A stretch of 64,000 nt of DNA from positions 1,010,929 through 1,074,928 of the forward strand of contig CAJNDS010002246.1 in NCBI GenBank assembly GCA_905221605.1, in the 5' to 3' direction. The number at the start of each line of letters is the position of its first letter. Position 1 is the first letter of the stretch. The translations under genes were made by a program, and so were the position numbers. The notes beneath the pieces are model-generated. The model did no database searches. It saw only the letters and a program-made list of their open reading frames with translations, and was not told where the DNA came from. Below are positions 50,244-61,800 of this stretch, piece by piece. The stretch is from Symbiodinium natans. Its lineage: Eukaryota > Sar > Dinophyceae > Suessiales > Symbiodiniaceae.

Positions 50244-53200
50244 ATGTGGATTGTCGTCGGCGGTCATGGCAAAGGAGGCATTGCCTTTAGGTTGGTTGTT
50301 TAGGGCTTAGGGTTTCGGATTCGTGTTTAGGGTGTAGGGTTTAGCTTGCGCTTATTGAAGCATCGACTTCAGAGCTCTTCTCTACACACGTTTGAGCTGA
50401 GACTGAGGGTTTAGGAAAAAAAACATGTGGCGGCTGTGCCAATCATCGCGCAAAGGTTGCATCGACTCCGTTTAGTGTTTGGGATTTGGGGTTAGAATTT
50501 GGGCTTTGGGGAATCATGATGGAATTTGAAGGCACCCTCAACCATCATAGGTTCCCCTACTACCCCCCCGTCTATACTACCCCCCCTGGGTTTTAATTAG
50601 GCTTAATTATCCCTAAACAGCCTTACGTAGGGGAACCGGGGGGGGGGGGGTAGTAGCCCTAAACCCTAAACCCTAAACCTTAAACCCTAAACCCAAAAAG
50701 GGGGGTAGTAGGGGAACCCATGAAACCACGGTGCAGCGCACTCTCCCACGCCTGTCCGCCCGGCCGCATCCAGGCATCATTGTGCGCACCAAGGAGGAGC
50801 TGCCGCAAAGCTGCAAACCCTTAAGCCCTAGCCCTAAACCCGAAACCCGAAACCCGAAACCCGAAACCCAAAACGAACAGTTGCTGGGGTCAAAGAGTGG
50901 TCCCATACCCTGTATGCCCTGAAGCTTGTGGCGTTCTTTTTTGGGTGCGCCAGTGACCCTGACCCCTAACATGTGAGGGAATTCGGGGGTTGGGGGTCTT
51001 AAGTTTAATGGGGCGCACTTTAGCGGGGGAACCCCCTGAATAAAGTCAAGTTTGCCGGGATTCTCAGGACCCCGCGACTGCCTGGGGGGTTCCTGTTTGA
51101 AGTCAAGTCCTTCCCGAAATCCGTCATCGTGTCCAAGGATTTCGGTTTTCCTAAACCCTAAACCCTAAACCCTAAACCCTAAACCCTAAACCCTTTTTGT
51201 TTTGAAGCCATCCTTAAACCGATGCCCTGGCCTCTTGGCGTATAGGCCGGGCCTTAGAATCTTACTTTCCAAGACCCCGAAAACCGGAATCCCAACTGCA
51301 CCGAAATCAAGAATTCCCATTTGCAAAAAACCAGAAAGTTGTCTTGATCAATTAGGGCAAAGGGTCCAGGAACCAGCCTGACCTCGCATGATGGGCACTT
51401 GCTTCGGGACCAATTAACCCTAAACCCTAAACCCTAAACCCTAAACCCTAAACCCTAAACCCTAAACCCTAAACCCTAAACCCTAAACCCTAAACCCTAA
51501 ACCCTAAACCCTAACCCTAAACCCTAATGTCCTGGGCCGCGGCCCGGGGCTCTGGCCTTCGATGCCCTGGTGTTTCCCTTTCCGATCGGGTTTAGGGTTT
51601 AGGGTTTGGGGTTTAGGGTTTAGGGTTTTATGAACTCCTCCATACCTGAGAACCCAGGAGCCCGAAGCACTCCAAGGGAATTGGGGTGTAGGGTTCAGGG
51701 TTTAGGGTTTAGGGTTTAGGGTTTAGGGTTGAGGGGGAACTTGCACGGTCTCCTAACATGATCACTTACCCTCGTTAAAGGGTTCTGAAGTATGGGCCCC
51801 GTGGGTGTTAGAGGGTATATAAGGGTATATAAGGGTTTCCCAACTACTACTATTTGCTCAAGAACCCCCAATAAGTAAAACATAGTAATCCCATGTTATC
51901 CTTTATAAGGAAGAATATATATATATATGTATATGTATATGTATATTTTTTATGGGGGGGGGTTCTTAAGCAAATAGGAGATTAAGGGCTCATATTAAGG
52001 GACCATAATTATGACGCAGTAGGGTCTATTAGGGTATATAAGGGCATATAAGGGTTTGCCAATTAAGGGCTCATGTTAAGGGACCAATGAGCTGCCCCCA
52101 AAGCACGAAGGTCTTCCGAGGAGTGCGCAGAGCGTCTGGAGTATGGCGCTGTCATCCAGGACACAGGGTTTGGGGTTTAGGGTTCAGGGTTTAGGGTTTA
52201 GGGTTCAGGGTTTAGGGTTTAGGGTTTAGGGTTTAGGGTTTAGGGTTTAGGGTTTAGGGTTTAGGGTTTAGGGCACGCCAAACCGACAGCTGCTTGTTTG
52301 GTGTGAGGAGAAGGTTTAGGGTTTAGGGTTCAGGTTTATCGGGCTCAGGGCTGCAGAGGGTGAGCCTTGAAAGGAAGCTTCGTCCTTCAGTGGGGGGATT
52401 ATAAGATGGTTTGTGGTACTGTAATGGGGTTGACTCCTCACGAAATGGTCTCTAGTATGGTCAGTTCTTCAGATTATGGTCCCTTGTTGGGTGCCCTAAA
52501 TAACACGGACCCCCTTGTAATCGTAACCCCAAAAGGGCATCAGTTTAGAGAAGTGAGCTTAGAACAGCCGACCTTGGGCTAGGGTGCTTAGATTGCTGAA
52601 TTGCCTGATTTTTCTTCAGTCGCTGGTTCGCACAGAGATCCGCTACGTAAACAAAAACCCCCAAAATCCAGAACCCTCGGCCCCAAGTCCCTAAACCCTA
52701 AACCCTAAACCCTAAACCCTAAACCCTAAACCCTAAACTGCAAATCCCTGAAGCCTCAGCAGCCAAAACCAAAAGTGGAGACTGGAAAGGTGGACCGACC
52801 AAGCCAGGCCTAAACCTTACCTAAGGACCTCCATGAACCTCTGCCCTATATTTAGCCTAAATTTAGGGTCTAGGGTTTAGGGACTAGGGACTAGGGTTTA
52901 GGGTTTAGGGTTTAGCCCTACTTTTAAGGGGCAATAACCTACTACTTGGTAGGGTTTGGGAGTCACAGGTAGCCCATAAACCCTACCACTCCAGCCCCTG
53001 AGCAAAAAGGCTCACGGGTTTAGGGTTTAGGGTTTAGGGTTTAGGGTTTAGGGTTTAGGGTTTAGGGTTTAGGGTTTAGGGTTTAGGGACGCCTTCTGTG
53101 TCAGGATTCGTGGCTTGCTTCATTCGGGTTTAGGGTGTGGGGTGCGCGCGCACTTTATATCCCTGGAATAATGTCACTGACACGCCGAAGCCTGTAGCAC

Positions 53201-56010
53201 CATGACCCCTAAACCCTAAACCCAAAACCCTAAACCCTAAACCCTAAACCCTAAACCCTAAACCCTAAACACTAAACCCTAAACCCTAAACCCTAAACCC
53301 TAAGCCCTAAACCCTAAACCCTAAACCCTAAACCTTCGGCCCCCTGCGAAAGCCCGAAGCTGCCCTGTGAAGGAGACTGCTAACAGCGGCTCCCGCATGG
53401 AATACCGACTCCCAGCATTTCTTACTTGCTTAGACTTGAAGGCTTTAGGGTTTAGGGTTTTGGGTTTTGGGTTTAGGGTTTACTGTGATCCCCAATATAG
53501 ATCCCCAAGTAGTAGGATCCCCTTAGAACAAAAACCCCAATGAGGCAAGGTACGCCTAATTTCGGAAACCCCCACTTGCTTAGACTTGAAGGCTTACGGG
53601 TGAAAAGGGTGGTTGAAGAAGGGTGTAGGGGCTCGGGCTTTGGGATTTCGGGTTTAGGTTTGTGGGGCTTGGGGTCTACTTGGAGGTTCATAGGGAGATA
53701 GATGTAAGCGCAAAAAGCGTACCTCAACTGAGGTTCTGCCTACTTCGACCCCTAAACCCTAAACCCCCAAAACCCTAGGGCTTAGGGCTCAGGAATTTCA
53801 AGTGTTTGCCGGGCTCTGGTGGTTCAAATTCTAGGACGGTCAGGGCTTGGGTTGAAGGGATTGAAACTCGCAACCAGAGTTGTTTTGAAGTCTTGGAATC
53901 ATGAAAGGTAGTTTTCTCTGTTGCTTTTGAGATTATTCAGGGTTCCTTATAAACTTTGGTGAGCGTTTCTCATTGGTGTCCTTGGGGGTACGAGTACTAT
54001 ACTTCGTGTAAGAACTGTAACCGAAAAGAAATCATGCAATAACTTGTTTGACATGAATACAGCAAGATACTAACCCGGATATAGCACAATGAAGCAATGG
54101 AGCAGTTAACAAAATACTAGTATAGTGACTCATAATGTAAAATGTGGCAGATGTGACACGCAAGAATTTAACAGTATAGTAAAAAATCATATCAGTAACA
54201 TATTAGTACAATTCTATAATAGCCCTCAAACTGCCAGTATGTTCCTCACACGGCACTTAGATTCCCTCGGGAGGAAACAAAGCTAGGCCGAAGCCACACT
54301 ACAAGGTTCGTGGGTGGCCAGCAGTCAGGTACTCTGAACCCTAAACCCTAAACCCTAAACCCTAAACCCTAAACCCTAAACCCTAAACCCTAAACCCTAA
54401 ACCCTAAACCCTAAACCACAACGAATAGCCAGCCATGCCTCCAGCTACCACACTGGTAGTGACCCCGGCCCCACCTAGAACTACCCATGAGCCTCAAGCA
54501 CACCTCAACATCAAGCTTTCAAAAACTGTGCGCCCTGCGAAGCCTATACGGTGGGGGTAGTTCTGAATTCGGGTCCCTTTCAGAAGGTCTTCTGCGTAAG
54601 GAATCCGAACACAATGTGCAGTTGTCGAAGGGGCCGAAATTTCAACAGCCTCTGAATGCTTTTCCGCCCGCATGGCCAAGGACTAGTTCACGGTAGCGGC
54701 CCAGATAGGGGCTGGATCAGCCGCTGAGCTCGGACGCGTTTTTTGGGGGTTTGAGGGTTTAGGATTGCAGGTTATGAGATGAGGGGATGAGGGGGTGGTC
54801 TCTAAACCCGAAACCCTAAACCCGAAACCCGAAACCCTGGTTTTTTGGTGGAAAGAAGCCCTTTGAGGGTTCAGGCTGTGGTCTGGGAAGGGTTGTTGCG
54901 TTCAGAGTCTCAGGCATGAGGGTTGATAAGAAGCAGGGTTTACATTATTGTTTTTGGTGAGTGTATATAAGGTTCCTTTTTTAATATTGGTGAGTGTGTA
55001 TATATATAATATATATATGGTGTCCTTTCGGGATACAAGAAACATAAACCCTGCTTCATAAGATTTCAGAGGTTCTGGGGTTTAGAGTTTAGGGTTGCAG
55101 CAGTCTTTAGTCATGGCACGTTGGTTGGGAAAGTTCCCCCATAAACCCCCAAGATTGTCCTTAACCCTGAGAACCCTTCAAAACAAAACCTTGACAGATG
55201 CTTCGTTCGGCAACTCCTGCAGAGGTCCTGAATCGGAGGTCCTGGTTCCGTAAACCCTACACCCCCTTAAAACACAGCAACGCACCTGTAAAGACCTATA
55301 ACCCTAGAAACCCCAAACCCTACGAACCCTGTAAGCCCTGTAAAGCCCGAAAGCCGAGATCCTGGGGGGTTTCGATAATCAGGGGACCCCCCCAAGATAG
55401 ACCCCAAGAGTAGGATCCCCCGATAACAAGGGTTTGGGGTTTCGGGTTTAGGGGCCCCTAAGATCGTAAACCCCCACATATAGCCCTGGCATAAAGAAGG
55501 TGCTCTGCCCCGTGACAGAGTTCCTTACAAGCGACCCAATGCCTTGCCTAGGTTTCGGGCTTAGAGTTTAGGGTTTGTAGGGTTTAGGGTTTAGGGTTTA
55601 GGGTTTAGGGTTTAGGGTTTAGGGTTTAGGGTTTAGGGTTTAGGGTTTAGGGTTTAGGGTTTAGGGTTTAGGGGGTTTAGGGGGTTTAGGGGGTTTAGGG
55701 GTTTAGGGTTCAGGGTTTAGGGTTAAACTCCAAAAATCCATGACTCCACAGGACAGCCCAGGTCCTGAAGAGAGGGGGGTCGAAGGCGGAAGGTGTCTCA
55801 CAGGGAATCTTCGGGAGACTTCGGGAGTACTAGGGAGCATGAGAATGATTAGGGATTACTAGGGTTTTGGGGTTTCGGCTTTGCCCCCCCCCCCCCCCTC
55901 CGGTTGAGGGTTTAGGGTTTAGGGGTTAGAGGGTGGATTACGGCCATTGCAACAAGGTACCCGGGTCCACGGCAAAGATCTCGTGGTGCCACTGCTGCCG
56001 CCACATGTGC
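50244..56010 (+). CDS. Exon chain of a VVGG..KGGI..VRT domain protein
   Basis: Exon 1 (to 50277) MWIVVGGHGKG; a GC-AG intron (50278-50773, GCAT at both borders) joins it to GIIVRTKEELP (50774 on). Exon 3 (52111-52159) SSEECAERLEYGAVIQ; exon 4 (52620-52655, after TTTTTCTTCAG) SLVRTEIRYVNKN; exon 5 (about 55956-56010) TRVHGKDLVVPLLPP. From memory this order (VVGG.DKGGI.VR, then RL..GA, then LVGERL.Y, then GKDL.V) matches a short domain that recurs at the start of many dinoflagellate proteins; its function is unknown to me. The segment GP..GWVS expected before exon 5 was not found. The rest of the protein was not identified and may lie further downstream. Confidence 0.5.
50543..50722. repeat. 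Inverted-repeat element interrupted by CCCTAAA
   Basis: Left arm AGGTTCCCCTACTACCCCCC, right arm GGGGGGTAGTAGGGGAACC. CCCTAAA/CCTTAAA units (50657-50694) interrupt the right side, flanked by GGGGGTAGTAG on both sides (50646-50656, 50701-50711). It lies in the GC-AG intron of the gene at 50244. Confidence 0.85.
51140..51195. repeat. CCCTAAA array, short
   Basis: Seven units after an island (51088-51145) with a + frame reading FEVKSFPKSVIVSKDFGF. That frame is open but unassigned. Confidence 0.9.
51415..51530. repeat. CCCTAAA array
   Basis: Sixteen units with one 6-bp slip near 51512; TTTAGGG follows at 51588-51630 across a GC-rich island. Confidence 0.95.
51742..52090. repeat. Family C elements in tandem/inverted arrangement
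   Basis: GAGGGTATATAAGGGTATAT (51810) and TAGGGTATATAAGGGCATAT (52030) recur, with ATTAAGGGCTCAT.TTAAGG twice (51980, 52060). An AT/GT tract (51912-51945) and poly-G lie between. Together they fill the intron before exon 3 of the gene at 50244. Confidence 0.65.
52165..52275. repeat. TTTAGGG array
   Basis: Directly follows exon 3 of the gene at 50244; the matching CCCTAAA-type units before exon 4 are absent, so pairing is not universal. Confidence 0.95.
52690..53340. repeat. CCCTAAA, TTTAGGG and CCCTAAA arrays
   Basis: CCCTAAA 52690-52740; TTTAGGG 52860-52915 and 53015-53090; CCCTAAA 53205-53335. Unique islands of about 100 bp in between. Confidence 0.9.
53489..53578. repeat. Family B element
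   Basis: CCCCAATATAGATCCCCAAG, AGTAGGATCCCCTTAGAAC and CCTAATTTCGGAAACCCCCA. Confidence 0.6.
53760..54000. other. Unique stretch, nothing assigned
   Basis: G/T-rich with short TTAGGG remnants; no exon-like frame. Confidence 0.4.
54001..54225. other. AT-rich island
   Basis: About 220 bp, AT-rich and free of telomere-type units, with words such as AGTATAGTGACTCATAATGT. Composition resembles 24780-24965. No frame is informative. Confidence 0.6.
54335..54420. repeat. CCCTAAA array
   Basis: Twelve units. Downstream frames (54435-54700) are open in two registers and may include an exon; none is recognised. Confidence 0.95.
54940..55060. repeat. Inverted-repeat element with AT-rich core
   Basis: Arms around GAAGCAGGGTTTA (54932) and TAAACCCTGCTTCATAAG (55046) with TATATATAATATATAT in the middle; arms include single telomere-type units. 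Confidence 0.65.
55361..55481. repeat. Family B element with internal TTTGGGG/TTTAGGGG insertion
   Basis: Starts GGGGGGTTTCGATAATCAGG and ends AAGATCGTAAACCCCCACAT. Between CCGATAAC and CCTAAGATCG, three telomere-type variant units (TTTGGGG, TTTCGGG, TTTAGGGG) are present that other copies lack. Confidence 0.65.
55570..55730. repeat. TTTAGGG array
   Basis: About 20 units, ending with three TTTAGGGGG-type units. Confidence 0.95.
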
Positions 56011-56104
56011 CTAGGTTCGCCAGTGGTGCTCTTTCCTGTTGTTTAGGCACAAATGGGGGGGGGGGGGGGGGGGGGGCGAAACTACCCACCTGACAGTGTC
56101 TCCG

Positions 56105-56200
56105 AAGGTTTAGGGTTTAGGGTTTAGGGTTTTAGGGTTTAGGGTTTAGGGTTTGGGGTTTAGGGTTTAGGGTTTAGGGTTTAGGGTTTGAGGAAACCCC
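56105..56200. repeat. TTTAGGG array after exon 5
   Basis: About 12 units with two variants; poly-G at 56056-56076 lies just before it. Confidence 0.95.
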
Positions 56201-57420
56201 GGGTACCCAATAGGGCTTAGGGTTCTGAAACCAAGATTGCCGAGGTGAAACAGTTCGACGAACGACCAGGCGCTTGCAAGAGCAGTCGTTTTGGAGGTTT
56301 GGGTTTTGGGGGGTTTTCCGGTTTTGGGGTTTTCCTTTTTTGGGTTTAGGGTTTTGGAGGGCTGGGTTTTGGGGTTTCCGGTTATTGGGGTGCAAGTGCT
56401 AGGGTGAGTGAGGGTGCCAGGGGGGTTGGGTTGCTGCTGCCAGGCTGTTAGGGGTGGCACTTTGAGGTGCCAACTGGCGTGCCAACCTGGGTTTAGGGTT
56501 TGGGGTTTAGGGTTTAGGGTTTAGGGTTTAAGGTTTAGGGCTAGGCGGGGCCATAACAGACCCACGCTTTTTCGGCAGTGTAGCTCTGTTGCCCTCAGAA
56601 TCCCCTGTAAATACCGATGTTTCCTGGGGTTCGCCCATCACTTCATCCCCGCACTTTTTATCTAAAATTATCCGCATTTTTTTCGGCATCCATAGACTAC
56701 ACTGGTATTTGTGGGTTTGTTGCACTACTTCGCACTTTCGACGTGTCCTAAACTAAGCCCTGTCTTGCTTGCATCCGCTTCTGCCCAGCCCTGGGTCTAA
56801 ATGGCACGTTTGCTTCACCATAGTTAGAAGAGAGAGTGAAGAGAGCATCCATGGCCGTGGCCCAACCATGATGATCTCCATAGTCTAATCCGTTCTGGGA
56901 AGAGAGCATCCATGGCCCAAGCATGATGACGTCCATGGTCTACATCGTCTAATCCGTTCCGAGAAGGTTAAACCTTCTTCTGGGCAGAAATGGCTGGAAG
57001 TTCTTGCCTTTAAGCGCGCTGGGGAGCAGAAAGGCGTCATTTCTCAACACTAAAGGCAAGTCCTGCATCTCAGGTTTGCTGGTGGGGCCACAGTTTTGCG
57101 CGGGTCTGTTGTGGACCCGCCAGGGTTTAGGGTCTAGGGGTTTTCACACACGCACTCTTCGACATGGCCTTTTATCTAGCCGCCTGGTTGTTAGTTCTTC
57201 AGTACTGGACGCCTCAATGCAAGACACGTAGTTGAATACACGCTCTTGTACTCGTCTGAAACATCGAAGATGATGAATTTCTGAGCTGCTTTCCGCTGAT
57301 TAGGGCATGGAGATCGCGTAAGTTATAAGAGCTAAGGTGAAAGATGCATCTTGGACGCTAGATGGGGAGCTGCCAGCCCAGAACGATTAAGTCAAAGGAC
57401 GCGCGTAAGCCCGCATTTTG
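56200..57420. other. Mostly unique stretch, no assigned gene
   Basis: Largest stretch poor in telomere-type repeats. It contains a partial tandem duplication at 56820-56955 (AGAGAGCATCCATGGCC and CATGATGA.GTCCATGGTCT words). Open frames on both strands; none with a motif. Confidence 0.4.
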
Positions 57421-57540
57421 AGATCTAAACCCTGAACCCTAAACCCTAAACCGTGAACCCTGAACCCTGAACCCTGTGTCTTGAGAGCCCAGGTAGGTCC
57501 TCGAGACCTTTGGCATTTTCCATTCTTGGGCTTTTAGAGG

Positions 57541-57640
57541 GTCATGAATATTTTTCAGATGGTTTAAGCCCCCTAGGTAGGCCCTTGGGTCATGTCATAT
57601 GTTCCCTTATTGGGTTTGAGAGGATCATATTCAATCCCTG
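57541..57640. repeat. Dispersed copy of the 88-bp repeat at 20196
   Basis: Shares AGGTAGGCCCTTGGG, CATGTCATATG and TTGAGAGGATCA with the tandem copies 37 kb upstream. Confidence 0.6.
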
Positions 57641-57870
57641 AACCCTAAACCCCAGACCCTAAACCCTAAACCCTAAACCCCAAACCCTAAACCCTAAACC
57701 CTAAACCCTAAACCCTATTTTTGCAGATGGTCTAGGGGCCATCCTAGGAGTTCATGGGAGTTTTGTTTAGGGTTTGGGGTTCAGGGTTTAGGGTTTAGGG
57801 TCTAGGGTTTAAGGGCTTAGGGTTTGGGGTTTAGGGTTTGGGGTTTGGGGTTTAGGGTTTAGGGTTCTTG
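57640..57870. repeat. CCCTAAA then TTTAGGG arrays
   Basis: CCCTAAA 57645-57717; short unique island (57718-57765); TTTAGGG/TTTGGGG 57768-57868. Confidence 0.9.
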
Positions 57871-57912
57871 CAGGGACTGCGAGGTTTGGTGGCTTAGGGT
57901 TAAGGGTTTAGG

Positions 57913-58017
57913 TTGGGATGCTCCCCCTTATGCTAACCTTGATAAGGATTATAAAAGGGGGGGGGGGTACTTTTAATCCCTATATAGGTCTGTTAGTATA
58001 AGGGGGGGACATCCCAA
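57913..58017. repeat. Family A inverted-repeat element, copy 3
   Basis: TTGGGATGCTCCCCCTTATG at the left and its near-complement ending CATCCCAA at the right, poly-G in the loop. Confidence 0.85.
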
Positions 58018-58821
58018 GGTTTTGGGCTTTAGCGTGTAGGTCTTGGGGCTGTAGAGATGTTCAGCTTCACGGCAAGATGCTGGCCAGCCTGGACCTACCC
58101 TTGCGGGAATAGCCGGTAGTGGGGTGATGGTGAACAACATGCCTGATGGATGTCCGTCTTCATCTTCTTGGGACAGCAAATAATGGCAGCTGAGAGCCTC
58201 CGAGCGTCACTTCCCTGGACATCAGCAACAGGCCGAATCCCACGCTTGTCGCCGGCCTGGGAAAGCAGAGCTTCGTGTCTGCCATGATGTCGTGATCGGT
58301 CATCCCATCGCCTGTCACTGCACGAGTGCAAGCGGTGCTGCCCGCTGTGCGCCGAGACTGTTTGTGTACACCTACAACCGTGATGCAAGCGAGTATTCCT
58401 GCAACCTATCAACATGTCGTTCCTTTGGTGGGAGACTGCGACGGACCCCATGCATGAGGAGCATCGCATATATAGGTGCAGGGCCTTTAAACTTTTCAGG
58501 TAAGGCACGTTCCCTTGAGTTGCCAAAGCGCCTTGCAGAAGCTTACTTGTTTCTGGTTCCTAGTCTCTTCAACTTCGAGAGCTTATGTCGATGACGATGA
58601 GCACTTGAGAAGTCAAACAGTCTTGGCACGAAAGCCGACACCACAAACCTCACACGCGCTTCCCGAGCTCCCCGAGGCCGAAGGGGCATCCATTCCGTAC
58701 TTCGGGGCCCTTGAACCGAGCCGCAAAAGTCTTAAAGTCTCGGTTTACAGGCGTCACAGGTTGTTAAGACGCATGGTGACGTTCTGCCACCGGCAGCCCG
58801 GTGCCAGGAGAAGAGCCTTCC

Positions 58822-61800
58822 GTGACTTTCTACGCGATCAGCGATGTGCACGTGGAGCTCAAGGAATCCACCGCCATTTGCAATGATCTTTGTGGGGTTA
58901 CGGTTGCGTGATGATTTGTTCATTTGCTTTCGTGGTTTTTGTTTTGGGGCCCGACAGACCCGGTCAACCCTCAACGCTGAAACCTTGAAACTCCCAACTC
59001 TGAGGCTATACATGTAAACCATGACCTCGGACCAGCTCCATAGGAGAATATGGACTGGCTTCGTCATTTGCCGAGCCTCTTGGCTTGTTTTGGCGTCAGG
59101 GTTTAGCTCAGGTGCTGAGTAGGTAACCTTCATGAGTAACCTTTCTGGGTCAAACCAAGCTCAACCCAAAAGGATGGTCTTCTTCTACGATGGGAAACCC
59201 TAAACTTTAAACCCTAAACCCTAAGCCGTAAACCCTAAACTACACCGATCAGATTTATGGTTAAAGGCCTTGCCTGTAGAACCCCCCAATGCCCCTTTGA
59301 CGAAGGTCGTTGTTTTGTTCTAGTAGGGTTTAGGGTTTAGGGTTTAGGGTTTAGGGTTAGGGTTTAGGGTTTAGCGTTTAGGGTTTAGGGTTAGGGTTTA
59401 GGGTTTAGGGTTTAGGGTTTAGGGTTTAGGGTTTAGGGTTTAGGGTTTAGGGTTTAGGGTTTAGGGTTTAGGGTTTAGGGTTTAGGGTTTAGGGTTTAGG
59501 GTTTAGGGTTTAAGGGGGTAGGCATCCCCCCTACAACCGAAACCCTAAACTCCCTCGCAACTTCCGATTCTCTCCTGCTTTCTCGCTGAGGCCCAGACCC
59601 TGAACCTTCGAGCCTGCAGCCTCGTCCTCCCAAAGCAACGCGCAAACACAAGCAACAACGAAGACAAACGTGTTTAGCGTGGAGGCTTTTATAGACTAAC
59701 CCTAAACCCTAAGCCCTAAACCCTAAACCCTAAGCCCTAAGCCCTAAAACCTAAACCGGCAGACTCACGGCGCCCGAGCCCTGAGCATCAAACCCTTAGA
59801 TAGACCCTGAAGCCTGAAGCCTACTTGGGGGTTTTCCGGGTTTGGGGTTTAGGGTTTAGGGTTGGGGTACCTTATTGGGGTCCTCATTATACCGGAACCC
59901 TACTATGAGGGGTCTATATCCAAGCCCTAAAAAGCGTAAACTCTAGACCTCAGACCTCAATTAGGAATTAGGGCTTAGGGTTTTTGGAAACCCGAAGCCC
60001 TGCTAAAGCCCTAAGCCCATGAGCCGCTTGAGGGTTTAGGGTTTAGGGTTTAGGGCTTAGGGCTTAGGGTTTCGGGTTTAGGGTTTCGGGTCTAGGCAGA
60101 GGCAGCCCGAAGTCCCTAATACCCTTAAGCTGGGCTGCTGGTAAGGCGCTTCTATTCGGGGTTGGAGGTTTAGGGAGTTCAAGGGTTTAGGGGTTGGAGG
60201 TTTTGGGTTTTGGATTTCAGGGTTTAGGGTTTTTAGGGCTTTTAGGGCTTTAGGGTTTTCAGGGTTTTAGGGTTTTCAGGGTTTTAGGGTTTCAGGGTTT
60301 ACGGGTTTAGGGCGAGGAACTTGAGCTCAGGCACCATCGAATGGATGTTTAGTTGCGTTGTTTTAGTTCTTAATACCCAGACTTCGCTTGCACCCTTCAG
60401 AAGCTCAACTTAAGTTCTTCGCAGCAACCCGATATAGGCTGTGCAAAATTTGAATCCCAGAAGTTGAGCCCCCCCCCCCCCCCCCCATGGGTAGTAGAGA
60501 CACACTCACACCCAACCCCGAAACCCGAAACCCGAAACCCGAAACCCTAAACCCTAGACCCTAAACCCTAAACCCTAAACCCTAAACCTGAGCAGGATTC
60601 GAGAAGGCCGCCCTCATCGTGGCGGGAGATCTCGGTGTTAGCTTGACCCAGGCCCATCAAGTTCTCCTGTAGAGTTTCGGTCTCAAGTTTGGGGGCTGAA
60701 AGGCCTACAGTAGCTCTCCTGGGAGGCCCTTCTGCCTTTAGGGTTTAGGGTTTAAGGTTTTGGTGTCAAGGCTTAGGATGGCGAGTTCAAGAGAAGACTG
60801 AGATCATGCCCTCCATGCAAGTTGCTAAGCTAGCGGGCAGTTCTCTAAAGTGGGGGTTTCCAAATTCGGGGTGCCTGATGAAGTTTTTTATCATAAGGGA
60901 ATCCTACTATTTGGGGTCCATATTGGGAGGTCTCCTGTGTTCGTAAACCCCCTCATGGACCCTTGTTGGCACCCTTGGCCCTGACATGAAGGGGTTGAGG
61001 GTTTAAGGTTTAGGGCTTCGCGGCGCGAACCTAAACCCTCCAACCTCCTTCAACCCTTTCAACCCCAAACCCTATAAACCCTAAACCTGAACCCTCCCGA
61101 CTGCCGGTCATAACTTGCACACAAGGCTCGACTCACGACGCGACCTATATCTACCCCTGAAGATTTAGGGGTTTAATTAGGGTTTAGGACCCCAACCCTG
61201 AGCCCTGAGCCCTACTTATTGGCACTGCCATGAGGATAGTTCTTTGAATTAGGTTCCCTTGTTGGGTCCCATTGAATCGTCTCTTCGTTTCTCTTTATCC
61301 GCTTTCTCAGCTTTCAATCCTGCTCTCTCAGGGCTTCAACTCTCTTGTTGTGCTCGTCTGCGTCGAACACGTTCTCAGCCTTGTATTGCTTTAACTTCTC
61401 GTCTGCGTACTTCTGCTTCTCTTGCTCGAACCACGCATCTCTCTCCACGTACTGCTTCTCTCTTTCTCTCTCGTGCTGAAGGGTTTAGGGTTTAGGGTAA
61501 ACTCTTTGCCAGAAGCAGGTGAAGCAGGCTCTGCTGCTGTTCAAGGAGAAGTTTGAGTACGTCTCACAGCTGCGCAGAGTTTCACAAACACCAGGCATGC
61601 TATAATGTAGTTACTACTCTTCCTATTGCGTTCATTTTTACTACTACTGTTGTTACTATTATTAGGACTATCGGACGAATCCTATGGTTAAGGGGCAGGG
61701 GTTTAGGTTCTTTGGGCTTCGGGCTAGAGGATTTGAGTGTTTAGGGATGTTGTTTCCCTAAACCTTAAACTCAAACCCAATTCTGGGGTGGGGGTGGCTT

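Noticed and set aside
54743-55060. Transposon with coding capacity around the TATATA palindrome
   Set aside because: Only short inverted arms with single telomere-type units; no transposase-like frame.
58179-58400. Minus-strand frame with VTGDGMTDHDIMADTK, like a HAD phosphatase GDG..D motif
   Set aside because: The frame is about 70 codons and lies antisense to the strand used by all other genes; no other HAD motif was found. Worth a database search but not annotated.
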